From Orenia metallireducens (GTDB lineage Bacteria > Bacillota > Halanaerobiia > Halobacteroidales > Halobacteroidaceae): a stretch of DNA of 64,000 bases. The position numbers and the translations under genes were made by a program. The notes beneath the pieces are model-generated. The model was not told the origin of the DNA and did not search any database. It was given only the letters and a program-made list of their open reading frames with translations. The stretch lies in assembly GCF_001693735.1 (NCBI RefSeq), contig NZ_LWDV01000008.1, forward strand, positions 621,643-685,642, read 5' to 3'. Positions 1 through 7,716 of this stretch are shown piece after piece (the stretch's first letter is position 1; every line of letters begins with the position of its first letter).

Positions 1-308
1 TAGATGGAACCTATGAGGAGACTTTTAACTTATATAAATGTGGACTACCCTTAGAAGATATTTCAAAAGAAAGAGGGTTAGCAGTGGGAACAATAGTAGA
101 CCATTTATCAAAGCTAATAGAGTCAGGAGTAGAGATTGATACGAGAAGATTTATCTCTGCTAGTGAGTTAGAAGAGATAAGAGCTGCCATTGCTAAAGTA
201 GGATATCAAACTTTAAAAGAAATTAAAGAGTTAGTTAATGATGAGATTGACTATAATAAGATAAAATTAGTGGTTGCAGGCTATAAGAAGGAGTTTATGC
301 CAAATTGA
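1..308 (+). CDS. recQ: RecQ-type DNA helicase, C-terminal fragment
   Basis: The frame is open from the window edge, so only about the last 100 residues are visible and the start lies outside. The visible part reads as the helix-turn-helix module (HTH_40 type) that ends many Firmicute RecQ helicases: a short helix with LEDISKERGL, then VGTIVDHLSKLIESG as the presumed second helix, then a tail ending in YKKEFMPN. RecQ is a 3'-5' helicase of recombination repair; the helicase core itself cannot be checked here. Other proteins carry this HTH, so the family call is an inference. The stop codon lies inside the left arm of the following palindrome. Confidence 0.6.
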   Translation, partial: DGTYEETFNLYKCGLPLEDISKERGLAVGTIVDHLSKLIESGVEIDTRRFISASELEEIRAAIAKVGYQTLKEIKELVNDEIDYNKIKLVVAGYKKEFMPN

Positions 309-366
309 CCATATAAAAAGCCAGTTACTCTATATAGAGTAACTGGCTTTTTATATGGTCAATTTG
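301..366. terminator. 66-bp perfect palindrome, probable terminator
   Basis: Checked base by base, positions 301-333 are the exact reverse complement of 334-366 with no spacer. The centre is CTATATAG. It overlaps the stop codon of the upstream gene. The stem carries an A-rich left side and a T-rich right side, so it can act as an intrinsic terminator in either direction. Confidence 0.75.
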
Positions 367-494
367 AGATGTTTTTGTAATATCTAAAGTTAATCTAGAT
401 AGACTTCGTTAACAATTACCATTATTTAAGCTCATATTTCTCTTTTGTGTCGAGTATATATATACTAATCAAATATGAAATATGGGTGATTGCT

Positions 495-767
495 ATGTTT
501 CTTATAAAAGATAGGATTGTCCTAAGTATGTCGATGATTAGATTTATTTCAGGAATGATTGAGTTTACAGCAGCACTGTTGATGTTTAAATTTAATTCAA
601 GGGAGACTGCATTTCAAATTAATTCATTTTTGGCATTAGTGGGTCCTACAGTAATGATTTTAGTCACTAGTTTAGGGCTAATAGGTTTAGCAGGTAAATT
701 TTCTTTATTGCAGATGGGAGTTATCATTGTAGGAGTAACATTAATATTTATAGGTATGAAATTATAG
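495..767 (+). CDS. YqhV-like small membrane protein (DUF2619)
   Basis: A 90-residue protein of three hydrophobic segments resembling Bacillus YqhV (DUF2619), a small membrane protein of unknown function encoded near sporulation genes in Bacillus. Residues FLIKDRIVLSMSMIRFISG at the start and a C-terminal GVIIVGVTLIFIGMKL stretch fit this family. An upstream in-frame GTG at 447 would add 16 residues, but GGGTGAT at 484-490 lies 4 bases before ATG 495, so 495 is preferred. The gene stands alone between the recQ palindrome and comA. The function is not known. Confidence 0.65.
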   Translation: MFLIKDRIVLSMSMIRFISGMIEFTAALLMFKFNSRETAFQINSFLALVGPTVMILVTSLGLIGLAGKFSLLQMGVIIVGVTLIFIGMKL

Positions 768-829
768 ATATTCTAGCTTAGGATAGTTAATCATTTAACT
801 ATCAAAATAATCTGTAAAGGTGTGATAGA

Positions 830-1669
830 ATGAATAGAGATTTTAATAATGGGTGGAATCTAGATATGGAATTTCCCCTAGTTGGAAGGGAAGAGAAGCC
901 AAGAAGAAATGGTTTGACTATGGTATTAGATAAGGGCTTAGGGCTATATGAGACCGAAGATTTATTAGAGATTTCCTCAAAATATATAGACTTTTTAAAA
1001 TTAAGTTTTGGTACATCAGGGTTATATCCTAAGGATTTATTAAAGAGAAAGATAGAATTAGTTAAAGATTATGGGGTAGATATATATCCTGGAGGTACTT
1101 TCTTAGAAGTAGCAATTGTCCAAAACAAGTGGGAAGAGTATTTATATAGGGCTAAAGAATTAGGATTTAATGCTATTGAGGTATCTGATGGAACTATTGA
1201 TTTAACTTCTAATTTAAGGAGTATTATTATTAGAAAGGCTAAAGAGCTCGAATTTAAAGTTTTTGCTGAGATTGGTAAGAAGGACAAAGATGAAGATTTT
1301 AAGGTCAGTCAGATGATTAAGCAGTTAAAAAGGGATGTAGCTGATGGGGCTTATAAGGTAATCGTTGAAGCTAGAGAATCAGGTAAGGGTGTATCAATCT
1401 ATAATGAAAGTGGAGAAGCCGATGAGTTTAAATTACAGAGATTATTATTAGACAGTCCTCATCCTACCGATATTATTTGGGAAGCACCTTTGAAGAAACA
1501 GCAGGTATATTTTATTAATATGTTAGGGAATAATGTTAACCTAGGAAATATTGATACCCGTGATATTTTAGCCTTAGAATCTCTTCGTACAGGTTTACGA
1601 GGAGATACCTTTAGGAAGACTTTAAATTTAGATACATCTGATGAAACTGTTATAGAGATTGATGTCTGA
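830..1669 (+). CDS. comA: Phosphosulfolactate synthase (ComA family)
   Basis: This 279-residue protein matches the ComA/YitD family (PF02679), which adds sulfite to phosphoenolpyruvate to make phosphosulfolactate, the first step towards sulfolactate (Bacillus spores) or coenzyme M (methanogens). It is a TIM-barrel enzyme; recognisable stretches are YIDFLKLSFGTSGLYP near residue 50, GVDIYPGGTFLEVA near 85 and GFNAIEVSDGTIDL near 115. AAAGGTGTGAT precedes the ATG. The next gene of the pathway, comB, follows 346 bp downstream on the same strand, with a repeat element between them. No later coenzyme M genes (comC-E) are present in the window, so a sulfolactate product is the simpler guess. Confidence 0.85.
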   Translation: MNRDFNNGWNLDMEFPLVGREEKPRRNGLTMVLDKGLGLYETEDLLEISSKYIDFLKLSFGTSGLYPKDLLKRKIELVKDYGVDIYPGGTFLEVAIVQNKWEEYLYRAKELGFNAIEVSDGTIDLTSNLRSIIIRKAKELEFKVFAEIGKKDKDEDFKVSQMIKQLKRDVADGAYKVIVEARESGKGVSIYNESGEADEFKLQRLLLDSPHPTDIIWEAPLKKQQVYFINMLGNNVNLGNIDTRDILALESLRTGLRGDTFRKTLNLDTSDETVIEIDV

Positions 1670-1721
1670 TAACTTTACTAGATTAAATTCTTATGATAGT
1701 ATAAAAATTGATATAATATAG

Positions 1722-1935
1722 AGATAATGGGACACTTTTATAGTTAAAAATCAAGTTCAAAACCTCACACCTCACCTCTTAATCCCCCTACGAGTAATAC
1801 AGTTCAATTACTCTTCGTACACAACCAGTCTCTCCTTAACTAATGGGAGGGGAAGCTCTTTCTCTTTTACTTTTCTCCCTTCTCCTAAGAGTAGGAGAAG
1901 GGTTGGGGATGAGGTGTGAAAAGTGTCGCAATATA
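1722..1935. repeat. TIR repeat family, copy A (atypical interior)
   Basis: The left end reads GGGACACTTTTA and the right end AAAAGTGTCGCAATAT, matching the terminal inverted repeats of the family whose best copy is at 51001-51337. The interior differs from the other copies: it holds a pyrimidine-rich stretch with the hairpin CCCTTCTCCTA/TAGGAGAAGGG and outer CACACCTC/GAGGTGTG arms, a different hairpin repeat probably nested inside the element. This fills the comA-comB gap. No coding potential. Confidence 0.6.
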
Positions 1936-2015
1936 TCCATTAAGCAACAATATATTCATTGGAGTTTATTTAATATAATCTGTTATATTATAGAATAAAA
2001 ATGGAGGGTTAATCT

Positions 2016-2723
2016 ATGGAAGTAGATGTGATATTTTCTGCAGATAGGATTGAAGAAGACAATGTGAGGAATAAAACAGCGGTAGTTATTGATACTTTAC
2101 GGGCAACAAGTACTATTGTAACATCTTTAGCTAATGGAGCTAAGGATATTATTCCTGTAGTTAGTATTGAAGAAGCCAAGAGGTTAAAGAGGGGCTTGGC
2201 AAAAAAAGCCCTAGTTGCTGGTGAACGGGGAGGGATTAAGATTGAAGAGTTTGATTTGGGCAACTCTCCAAGGGCTTATAGCCAAGAGGTAGTGCTGAAT
2301 AAAAATATTATCTTAACTACTACCAATGGAACTAAATGCTTTGCTAGGTTAGAGAGTGCTCAAGAAGTAGTAGTTCTTTCTCTGTTAAACTTAGAAGCTA
2401 TTAATAACTATCTCCAGGATAAAGAGAAGGTTGTATTCTGTTGTGCAGGAACCCATGGAGAATTTGCTTTAGATGATTTTATTACTGCGGGTAAGGCTAT
2501 AACTAAGCTGTCTGCTAGTAAAGAGGTTAAATTAAGTGATAGAGCTTTGGTAGCTTATCAGATTTATTTGCAGAATAAGGATAATCTATTGAACCTGATT
2601 AAAGGCTCTAAAAGTGGGCAGAATTTAATCTCTTTGGGTAAAGAGGAGGATATTGATTATATAGTAGAAGGTCGAGAGTTTGGGGTAGTACCTAGTTATT
2701 GTGAAGGAAAGATAAGAATTTAA
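2016..2723 (+). CDS. comB: 2-phosphosulfolactate phosphatase (ComB)
   Basis: A 235-residue ComB/YitC family protein (PF04029), which removes phosphate from phosphosulfolactate to give sulfolactate. Family-typical stretches are the N-terminal VDVIFSADRI, TAVVIDTLRATSTIVTSLANGA around residue 25, LGNSPRAY around 80, LTTTNGTKCF around 100 and CCAGTHGEFALDDFITAG around 145. GGAGG lies 8 bases before ATG 2016. Together with comA it covers the first two steps of the sulfolactate route. A possible promoter (TTGGAG near 1959, TTATAT near 1983) lies between repeat A and the gene, so it need not be cotranscribed with comA. It ends in a clear terminator. Confidence 0.88.
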   Translation: MEVDVIFSADRIEEDNVRNKTAVVIDTLRATSTIVTSLANGAKDIIPVVSIEEAKRLKRGLAKKALVAGERGGIKIEEFDLGNSPRAYSQEVVLNKNIILTTTNGTKCFARLESAQEVVVLSLLNLEAINNYLQDKEKVVFCCAGTHGEFALDDFITAGKAITKLSASKEVKLSDRALVAYQIYLQNKDNLLNLIKGSKSGQNLISLGKEEDIDYIVEGREFGVVPSYCEGKIRI

Positions 2724-2732
2724 TAGGTCACT

Positions 2733-2758
2733 AAAAAGATGGCTTAAGCCATCTTTTT
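2733..2758 (+). terminator. Terminator after comB
   Basis: Perfect stem AAAAAGATGGC / GCCATCTTTTT around a TTAA loop, 10 bp after the comB stop, ending in a T-run. Confidence 0.85.
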
Positions 2759-2833
2759 ATAATTAATGATAATAATCTATATTCTTATAGATTTATGACT
2801 CTAGAATGTAACATAAATATGTTTTTATAGAGA

Positions 2834-3158
2834 GATATTATGATACTTTTATGGTTAAAAATTAATAATTAAAAGGTTTTAAGGCGAAGAAAATTAATGT
2901 TTGAGCAGAGCAAGTATTCTAAAAAATAATAGTTTATAAGATAATCTTTGAAATAGGAATCTTAGCTATCTTAATCTCAACTAATATTAATTGCGTAGCG
3001 AGTGGGCGTTGCCACGGAGGGTTATCTTTTTAAACCCGAAGAACTACGGCTGAAGAAGTATTCTTGAGGTGCATCAAGGACGCCCCGTAGGAAGTAGTCT
3101 TGGGGTGAAACCTAAGATTTTGTTTATTTTTTAAAAGTGAAAAGTGTCGCAATATACC
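2834..3158. repeat. TIR repeat family, copy B
   Basis: The left end (GATATTATGATACTTTTA) is degenerate and the right end (AAAAGTGTCGCAATATA) is intact. The interior carries the family's conserved core from about 2985 to 3115, including GAGTGGGCGTTGCCACGG, a GGGTTATC..AAACCCGAAG segment, GAAGAACTACGGCTGAAG and a GGGGTGAAACC segment. It is about 325 bp and has no ORF. Just beyond it (3160-3205) is a piece resembling the right side of the second repeat at 32637-32776. Confidence 0.7.
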
Positions 3159-3334
3159 CATAAGATTTCATTTTAAATTCACACATCTATAACTCTAAAG
3201 TGAAGGTTATAATACCTCAGTCTTTTATTTGGTCAATTTTGCCTTGATTTAAAATTATATAAAGTTGGATACTATTCTATTTCTTCTCTTGCCTACATAA
3301 AATTTTATTAAGTAGGATTAAGGGAGTTGATTTG

Positions 3335-3793
3335 GTGAATACGAGCTATGCCTTTCTTATCATAATATTCAGTATAGGTCTACTATCGAAGTCAGACCTA
3401 TTGGTATTAGCAAGTATAGTATTATTTACTTTAAAGCTGATTAGGTTAGATAATCTCTTAGTTGTTTTAGATAATTTTGGTATAAAGATAGGTTTATTAT
3501 TCTTATTACTATCTGTAATGGTTCCTTTAGTCGATGGGAGTATATCCTTAGTAGAGATAATAAAGAGTTATAAATCTATTACAGCATTCTTTGCTTTAAT
3601 TAGTGGCTTATTAGCAACTAAAGTGGTGGGAATGGGAATTGTACTGCTAGAGCGAGATCCTGAATTGATAGTTGGGATGTTATTAGGGTCGATAATTGGA
3701 ATAGTTTTTTTTGATGGTGTTCCAACAGGACCTTTAGTAGCAGCAGGTTTAACTGCTATCTTTTATCAGCTATATTCTTTGCTGATTAATTAA
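3335..3793 (+). CDS. UPF0756 (DUF441) membrane protein
   Basis: About 152 residues, almost entirely hydrophobic, with four to five predicted membrane helices. Pattern and length fit the UPF0756/DUF441 family (Bacillus YtwI type) of unknown function; late family-like features are GMGIVLLERDPELIVGMLLGS and FFDGVPTGPLVAAGLTA. AAGGGAG at 3320-3326 can serve TTG 3332 or GTG 3335; GTG gives the better spacing. It is followed closely by a small membrane ORF, with which it probably forms an operon. Confidence 0.75.
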   Translation: MNTSYAFLIIIFSIGLLSKSDLLVLASIVLFTLKLIRLDNLLVVLDNFGIKIGLLFLLLSVMVPLVDGSISLVEIIKSYKSITAFFALISGLLATKVVGMGIVLLERDPELIVGMLLGSIIGIVFFDGVPTGPLVAAGLTAIFYQLYSLLIN

Positions 3794-3810
3794 TGGAGGA
3801 GGAAGGTTAA

Positions 3811-3975
3811 ATGGGTTGGATACTGTTTATTTTATTGCTTATCTTTTTATGGCTATTAAAAAAACATCCTACTAATTCAAACTTTAAGGTTTTTGATAAT
3901 TATAGTTATTATATAAGTAAGTATTTAGATGTAAATAAGAAAGATAATGATAGGGATAAAGGTCAGGATAATTAA
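3811..3975 (+). CDS. 54-residue single-span membrane protein
   Basis: A short ORF with a strong ribosome site (GGAGGAGGAAGG, 4 bases before ATG). It starts MGWILFILLLIFLWLLKK, one clear membrane helix followed by lysines, then has a polar, lysine- and aspartate-rich tail ending DKGQDN. It lies 17 bp after the UPF0756 gene. Its stop codon sits inside the palindrome shared with the convergent MFS gene. I recognise no family. The ribosome site and placement make it a credible gene. Confidence 0.6.
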   Translation: MGWILFILLLIFLWLLKKHPTNSNFKVFDNYSYYISKYLDVNKKDNDRDKGQDN

Positions 3976-3989
3976 TTATCCTGACCTTT
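3958..3989. terminator. Bidirectional terminator holding both stop codons
   Basis: A 32-bp perfect palindrome (AAAGGTCAGGATAATT and its complement). The stop of the small ORF (3973-3975) and the stop of the convergent MFS gene (3972-3974) are both at its centre, so the two genes share one terminator. Confidence 0.85.
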
Positions 3990-5186
3990 TGCTAATAATA
4001 TATCTTCTTTAAGGAAGATATAAGTTAGAATTGAGACTACTAGTGCTATTCCAGAAGCTGTTAAAAACATGACTGTTTTATTGATTTCATAGAGTAAACT
4101 AAATACTGGTGGACCGGCAGCTACACCTAAGAAACGGACACTACCATAAATAGAGGTGATTCCTCCTCTTTGACCACTGCCAGCAGCACTAGTGACTAAG
4201 GTATTCAAAGCTGGTAGTACTATTCCATTTCCTACTCCTAATAGAGCAAGTAATACTAAATAAAGTGTTAGACCATCCAAAAAAGGTAAGATAGCTAATG
4301 CGATACAATCTATTAATAGTCCCAAGGACATAACCTTCTTAAATCCCTTACCTTTCTTTTTAAGATAAGCCCCTGAGAGATAAGAGCTAGTGGACATAAG
4401 AAGGATGGGCAGGGAGATTAATAGACCTTTCCTTAACCCTTTGATATGATATTTAGTCTCAAGCACATCAGAAATATGAGATAATACTCCAAAGAGTAAA
4501 AAGAGTACTGTAACTCCAGCTAATAAACTAAAGAATAGAGAAGCCCCTTTTTCGCTGAAAATCTTTTTAATATCATTGATATAATCTTTTAGCTTCTGTT
4601 CTTTAGTATTATTTTCTGGTTCTTTAATGATAAAGAAGAAGGCTATAGTGATAGGAACAGCCAATAGAGCATAAGAGAAGAAGATAGCATACCACGAAAT
4701 TAAGGCTACTGCTGCACCTAATAAAGGGCTCATAACCTTCCCTAAACCATTTGCTGCTTCGATAGTTCCTAAAGCAGAGCTACGCTCGTTAGATTGAAAT
4801 ATATCTCCAACCAATGCTATGACGATAGGGTAAGTACCAGCAGCTCCTATTCCTTGTATGATTCTACCCACTAGAACTAAATAATATCCCTTCTCTTTTA
4901 ACATAATAGCAGCTACACCTGAAATTACTCCTCCAATTCCATAAGTGATTAAAGAGGGAATTATAATCTTTTTGCGGCCATATCGGTCTGAGAGATATCC
5001 TAATAAAGGGATAGCCAGACCAGCTGATGCTGAAAAGAGGGTAATCATAAGTCCAACTTGAAATTGATTGATATTTAATGCAGATTTTATCTTGGGAAAT
5101 TCTGGGATAAGCATAGAGTTTCCTAATACCATTAAGAAGGGTACTGTAGCAAATACAGCAATCATTATTTTAGAATTTTTTTTCAT
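3972..5186 (-). CDS. MFS drug/metabolite exporter (DHA1-like)
   Basis: A 404-residue major facilitator with 12 predicted membrane helices. Motif A (GYLSDRYGRKK) follows helix 2, and a motif-C-like glycine-rich helix (GIGAAGTYPIVIALVGDIF) is present, as in the DHA1 group of proton-coupled drug exporters such as Bmr and Blt. A long polar loop separates the two six-helix halves near residue 195 (PENNTKEQKL). The substrate cannot be read from sequence. It is transcribed alone and convergently with the UPF0756 pair; no regulator gene is adjacent. Confidence 0.82.
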   Translation of the reverse strand: MKKNSKIMIAVFATVPFLMVLGNSMLIPEFPKIKSALNINQFQVGLMITLFSASAGLAIPLLGYLSDRYGRKKIIIPSLITYGIGGVISGVAAIMLKEKGYYLVLVGRIIQGIGAAGTYPIVIALVGDIFQSNERSSALGTIEAANGLGKVMSPLLGAAVALISWYAIFFSYALLAVPITIAFFFIIKEPENNTKEQKLKDYINDIKKIFSEKGASLFFSLLAGVTVLFLLFGVLSHISDVLETKYHIKGLRKGLLISLPILLMSTSSYLSGAYLKKKGKGFKKVMSLGLLIDCIALAILPFLDGLTLYLVLLALLGVGNGIVLPALNTLVTSAAGSGQRGGITSIYGSVRFLGVAAGPPVFSLLYEINKTVMFLTASGIALVVSILTYIFLKEDILLAKGQDN

Positions 5187-5616
5187 TTAAATTGATTCCT
5201 CCCAATATTATTTTTTTAATGAGGAGATGATTTATAGATACTCTTATTAGTCTGAGCAGTTAGACAAATTTTTATGTCAAGATAGGGTAGATAAAATAAT
5301 TGGAAATATATCCCGTGGTATCAAAATGTTTTTAAGCTAACATATCTATAGCAGAATAAATTAGGTATATAATATTGAGATATATTAAAAATAAAAAGGA
5401 TTATTAGACATTAAGTAGAAATATAAGAAATAATTTAGTAAAATTTTAATTTTTAATTTATATTAGATTACCTTTTATCTACATAGTAAATTTAATATAA
5501 TATATACTAGTAAGCAATGAGTAGAAGAAATAGGAATTATAATACCAATTGTGAAATTGAAAATTTACTATTTAAGTTTGTCTAAAATAAGACAATCTCA
5601 TTGAAGGAGGCGAGTT
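5187..5616. other. AT-rich intergenic region between divergent genes
   Basis: This 430-bp gap separates the minus-strand MFS gene from the plus-strand DUF4178 gene and must hold promoters for both. It is very AT-rich, with TATAAT-like words (5490-5510) but no -35/-10 pair good enough to call. No ORF, repeat or hairpin of note was seen. Confidence 0.5.
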
Positions 5617-6147
5617 ATGGGCTTTTTTGATCTTTTTAAATCTAAACCAAAGAAGAAAAATAAGGTTGAAGCTAGAAATCCACTGAATTTGCAGATAGGA
5701 GATATTGTAGAATACGATTTAGCAGAATATAAAGTAATAGGGAAGTTAAGTTATGAAGAAGGTGGATATCTATGGTATGATTATCATCTCTTTGATGGAC
5801 AAGAGCATCTATGGTTAGGTGCTGAAGATGATGATGAGTTAGAGATAGGTCTGTATAAGAAGTTGGATGTAAACCATCAGCTGTATACCCAGCTACAGAA
5901 TGAAATTCTGAAAAAGTTGACTTATGAAGGCAAAGAATATACTCTAATTGAGGATGGTAAAGCCAATATTAGAGCAGAAGGAAGGGTAGGAGCTAAGACT
6001 GGTCAAAGAGTTCAGTATTGGGACTATGAAGCCAGTGATGGAAGTGAAGTCTCTGTAGAGAGGTGGGGTAATGAGCTAGAGATTAGTATAGGACAAGAGA
6101 TTAAAGAGCATTTATTAGAGTATTATCCAGGAGAGAGAAGTGAATAG
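5617..6147 (+). CDS. DUF4178 domain protein
   Basis: A 176-residue soluble protein with a basic N-terminus (MGFFDLFKSKPKKKNK) followed by a beta-rich region: NLQIGDIVEYDLAEYKVIG, YLWYDYHLFDG, HLWLGAEDDDELEI, and a matching second half with LTYEGKEYTLIEDGKA and VQYWDYEASDG. This pattern is typical of DUF4178, a domain of unknown function often encoded beside PspA, DUF4247 and membrane-bound spermidine-synthase-like genes. Here it opens such a cassette: pspA follows after 72 bp. AAGGAGG precedes ATG. A role in membrane stress is inferred from neighbours only. Confidence 0.72.
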   Translation: MGFFDLFKSKPKKKNKVEARNPLNLQIGDIVEYDLAEYKVIGKLSYEEGGYLWYDYHLFDGQEHLWLGAEDDDELEIGLYKKLDVNHQLYTQLQNEILKKLTYEGKEYTLIEDGKANIRAEGRVGAKTGQRVQYWDYEASDGSEVSVERWGNELEISIGQEIKEHLLEYYPGERSE

Positions 6148-6219
6148 TAAGAAGTGGGTAATCAAAATTAATTAATGACTATTAGCTTTAAATTATTAAA
6201 ATACAGGAGGGATTGAATA

Positions 6220-6912
6220 ATGGGAATCTTTGATCGTATTAAGACTGTAATGAGTGGCAAGGCTAATGAAGCTATTGATAAGTGGGAAGATAAGAATATT
6301 GAAGTTGTTGTTAAAGAGGAAATTCGTAAGATGAAAGATGAGTATCGTCAAGCAAAAGTAGCTGTTAATAAATCGATCACTTTAGTAAAAGAGGTAGAAG
6401 CTAAAAGGGATGAAGCCAAAGAAGAGATGGAACACTGGAATGACCGAGCTAAACAAGCTTTAGAAGCTAATAAAGAGGATTTAGCACGTAAGGCTTTAGA
6501 GAAGAAGCAGGCAGCTGAAAAGAAATATAATAAGTATAAAGAGCAAGCAGAAGCTAGAAGAAGGACTGCTGATTTACATAAGAGAAAGCTTGAAGAGTTG
6601 AAGAAGAAGATTGAAGAAGCAGAGGATCAACAGGATGAATTGATTGCTGAAGCTAAGAATGCCAAGGCTACTACAGAAATCAATGAGACTTTAAGTGGTC
6701 TAGGAAAATATTCAGCTGCCGATGATTTAGATAGGTTAGCATCTAAGGTTGATAAGATGAAGGCGAGAGCAGAAGCAAGTAATGAATTATATGATGAATT
6801 AGAGAAGGATGATTTGGAAGCTGAGTTTGAAAAATTAAATGATAATGATTCAGTAGATGATGAGTTAGCTAAGTTAAAAGCTGAAATGGATAAGGAAGAT
6901 AGCAATAAATAG
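6220..6912 (+). CDS. pspA: PspA/IM30 family membrane-stress protein
   Basis: A 230-residue, almost wholly helical, charged coiled-coil protein beginning MGIFDRIKTVMSGKANEAIDKWED, the usual amphipathic first helix of PspA/Vipp1. Long heptad helices follow from about residue 28 to 145, with runs such as ARKALEKKQAAEKKYNKYKE, then a shorter helical tail. ESCRT-III-like PspA proteins bind and remodel stressed inner membranes. Length is normal (about 220-230). GGAGG precedes ATG. The gene sits between DUF4178 and a DUF4247-like gene rather than in a classical pspABC operon. No PspF-like or PspC-like partner is present in the window. Confidence 0.85.
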   Translation: MGIFDRIKTVMSGKANEAIDKWEDKNIEVVVKEEIRKMKDEYRQAKVAVNKSITLVKEVEAKRDEAKEEMEHWNDRAKQALEANKEDLARKALEKKQAAEKKYNKYKEQAEARRRTADLHKRKLEELKKKIEEAEDQQDELIAEAKNAKATTEINETLSGLGKYSAADDLDRLASKVDKMKARAEASNELYDELEKDDLEAEFEKLNDNDSVDDELAKLKAEMDKEDSNK

Positions 6913-6939
6913 ATCAAAATTATAGATTTTGATAAAATG

Positions 6940-6966
6940 AAGCCTCTTAACTGGGGCTTTATTTTA
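6940..6966 (+). terminator. Weak hairpin after pspA
   Basis: AAGCCTC..GGGGCTT stem (one G-T pair) with a short TTATTTTA tail, 27 bp after pspA. It could reduce read-through into the rest of the cassette. Confidence 0.5.
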
Positions 6967-6996
6967 TAATGGATTTTAGAAGGAGAAGATAAGTTG

Positions 6997-7032
6997 ATGA
7001 AATCAGTATTTATCCGTATAATTGTTTTTTGA
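6997..7032 (+). pseudogene. Possible truncated leader ORF (11 codons)
   Basis: A good ribosome site (AAGGAGAAG at 6979-6987) precedes ATG 6997, which encodes only MKSVFIRIIVF before a TGA. Shifting frame continues to DFLNNQLWSASP and another stop. It looks like the start of a signal-peptide gene cut short, or an upstream peptide; nothing else supports coding. Low confidence. Confidence 0.25.
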
Positions 7033-7159
7033 TTTTTTAAATAACCAACTTTGGTCAGCTAGTCCATAATTAAAAAGAAGTAAAGATAGTAATATTGCCA
7101 ATCTTATTATCAATTTCGATATTATTTATAAGTACTGATTATTTGAAAGGAGATATAAT

Positions 7160-7588
7160 ATGTTTAATGAGTCCTTTACTATTGGAATTATTGTGTTAGT
7201 TATTATGGTTGTAATTGGGGTAGCTCTCTTTCCTAGTGCATCAATTGCAAAAAAAATCGATGAGAAATTCAAATTAAAGGGAAGGGAGAATGATGTGCTA
7301 ATCTACCAATCGCCCTACAATTTGACTAGTACTTCTAGCAAGATTAGTAATTTGAAAAGACCTAGAGACATTAGAACATCTAATAATAATAGGTTTTTAT
7401 TATACGAGAATCATATTGTTGTGTTAAAGCCCAAAGGATTGAATAATACTGATATTGAAGTAATGGGGCATAGTAGAGCATATAATCGTTATCGGGGACC
7501 AATAGTGAATTATTGGGGTGGTACTATCCGCAGTGGTAGTATTGGACGTTCTTCGACAAGAGGTGGAGGCTTTGGATTTGGCAAATAA
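7160..7588 (+). CDS. DUF4247-like protein with Gly-rich tail
   Basis: A 142-residue protein with one N-terminal membrane helix (residues about 6-26, IGIIVLVIMVVIGVALF) and a mostly polar remainder. The C-terminus, SSTRGGGFGFGK, is the kind of Gly-rich ending seen in DUF4247 proteins, which occur next to PspA, DUF4178 and membrane SpeE genes. AAAGGAG precedes ATG. A surface-exposed or periplasm-side anchored protein is likely if the helix is a signal anchor. The family name is given from ending plus context; the middle part is not diagnostic to me. Confidence 0.5.
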   Translation: MFNESFTIGIIVLVIMVVIGVALFPSASIAKKIDEKFKLKGRENDVLIYQSPYNLTSTSSKISNLKRPRDIRTSNNNRFLLYENHIVVLKPKGLNNTDIEVMGHSRAYNRYRGPIVNYWGGTIRSGSIGRSSTRGGGFGFGK

Positions 7589-7597
7589 AAAATTAAT

Positions 7598-7700
7598 GTA
7601 CAATGTATAGTTTAGAGTATACAGTTAAAACATTAAATTTTTTAGAGATTTAGAACTTTGATTTTAACTGTAAATTGTATATTGTCAACTGTAAACTGAT
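7598..7700. repeat. Imperfect inverted repeat, TGTACAGTT-type words
   Basis: The left half has GTACAATGTATAG and GTATACAGTTAAAA; the right half TTTTAACTGTAAATTG and GTCAACTGTAAACT, forming an imperfect inverted repeat across 100 bp. Similar words (GTGTACAGTTAACAGTT, GTGTACAGTTGACAGTT) occur at about 18505 and 53310 and inside the TIR repeats, so this is dispersed repeat debris. The preferred start of the next gene lies just beyond it. Confidence 0.45.
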
Positions 7701-7716
7701 TGGTAGGGGTGTAGTT

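Noticed and set aside
1069..1287. Minus-strand 72-codon ORF inside comA
   Set aside because: Fully inside a well-supported gene, no ribosome site, composition typical of an antisense shadow.
1740..1935. CRISPR-like or tandem repeats in the intergenic repeat DNA
   Set aside because: Repeats are dispersed single elements with inverted ends; no regular repeat-spacer array and no cas genes were seen.
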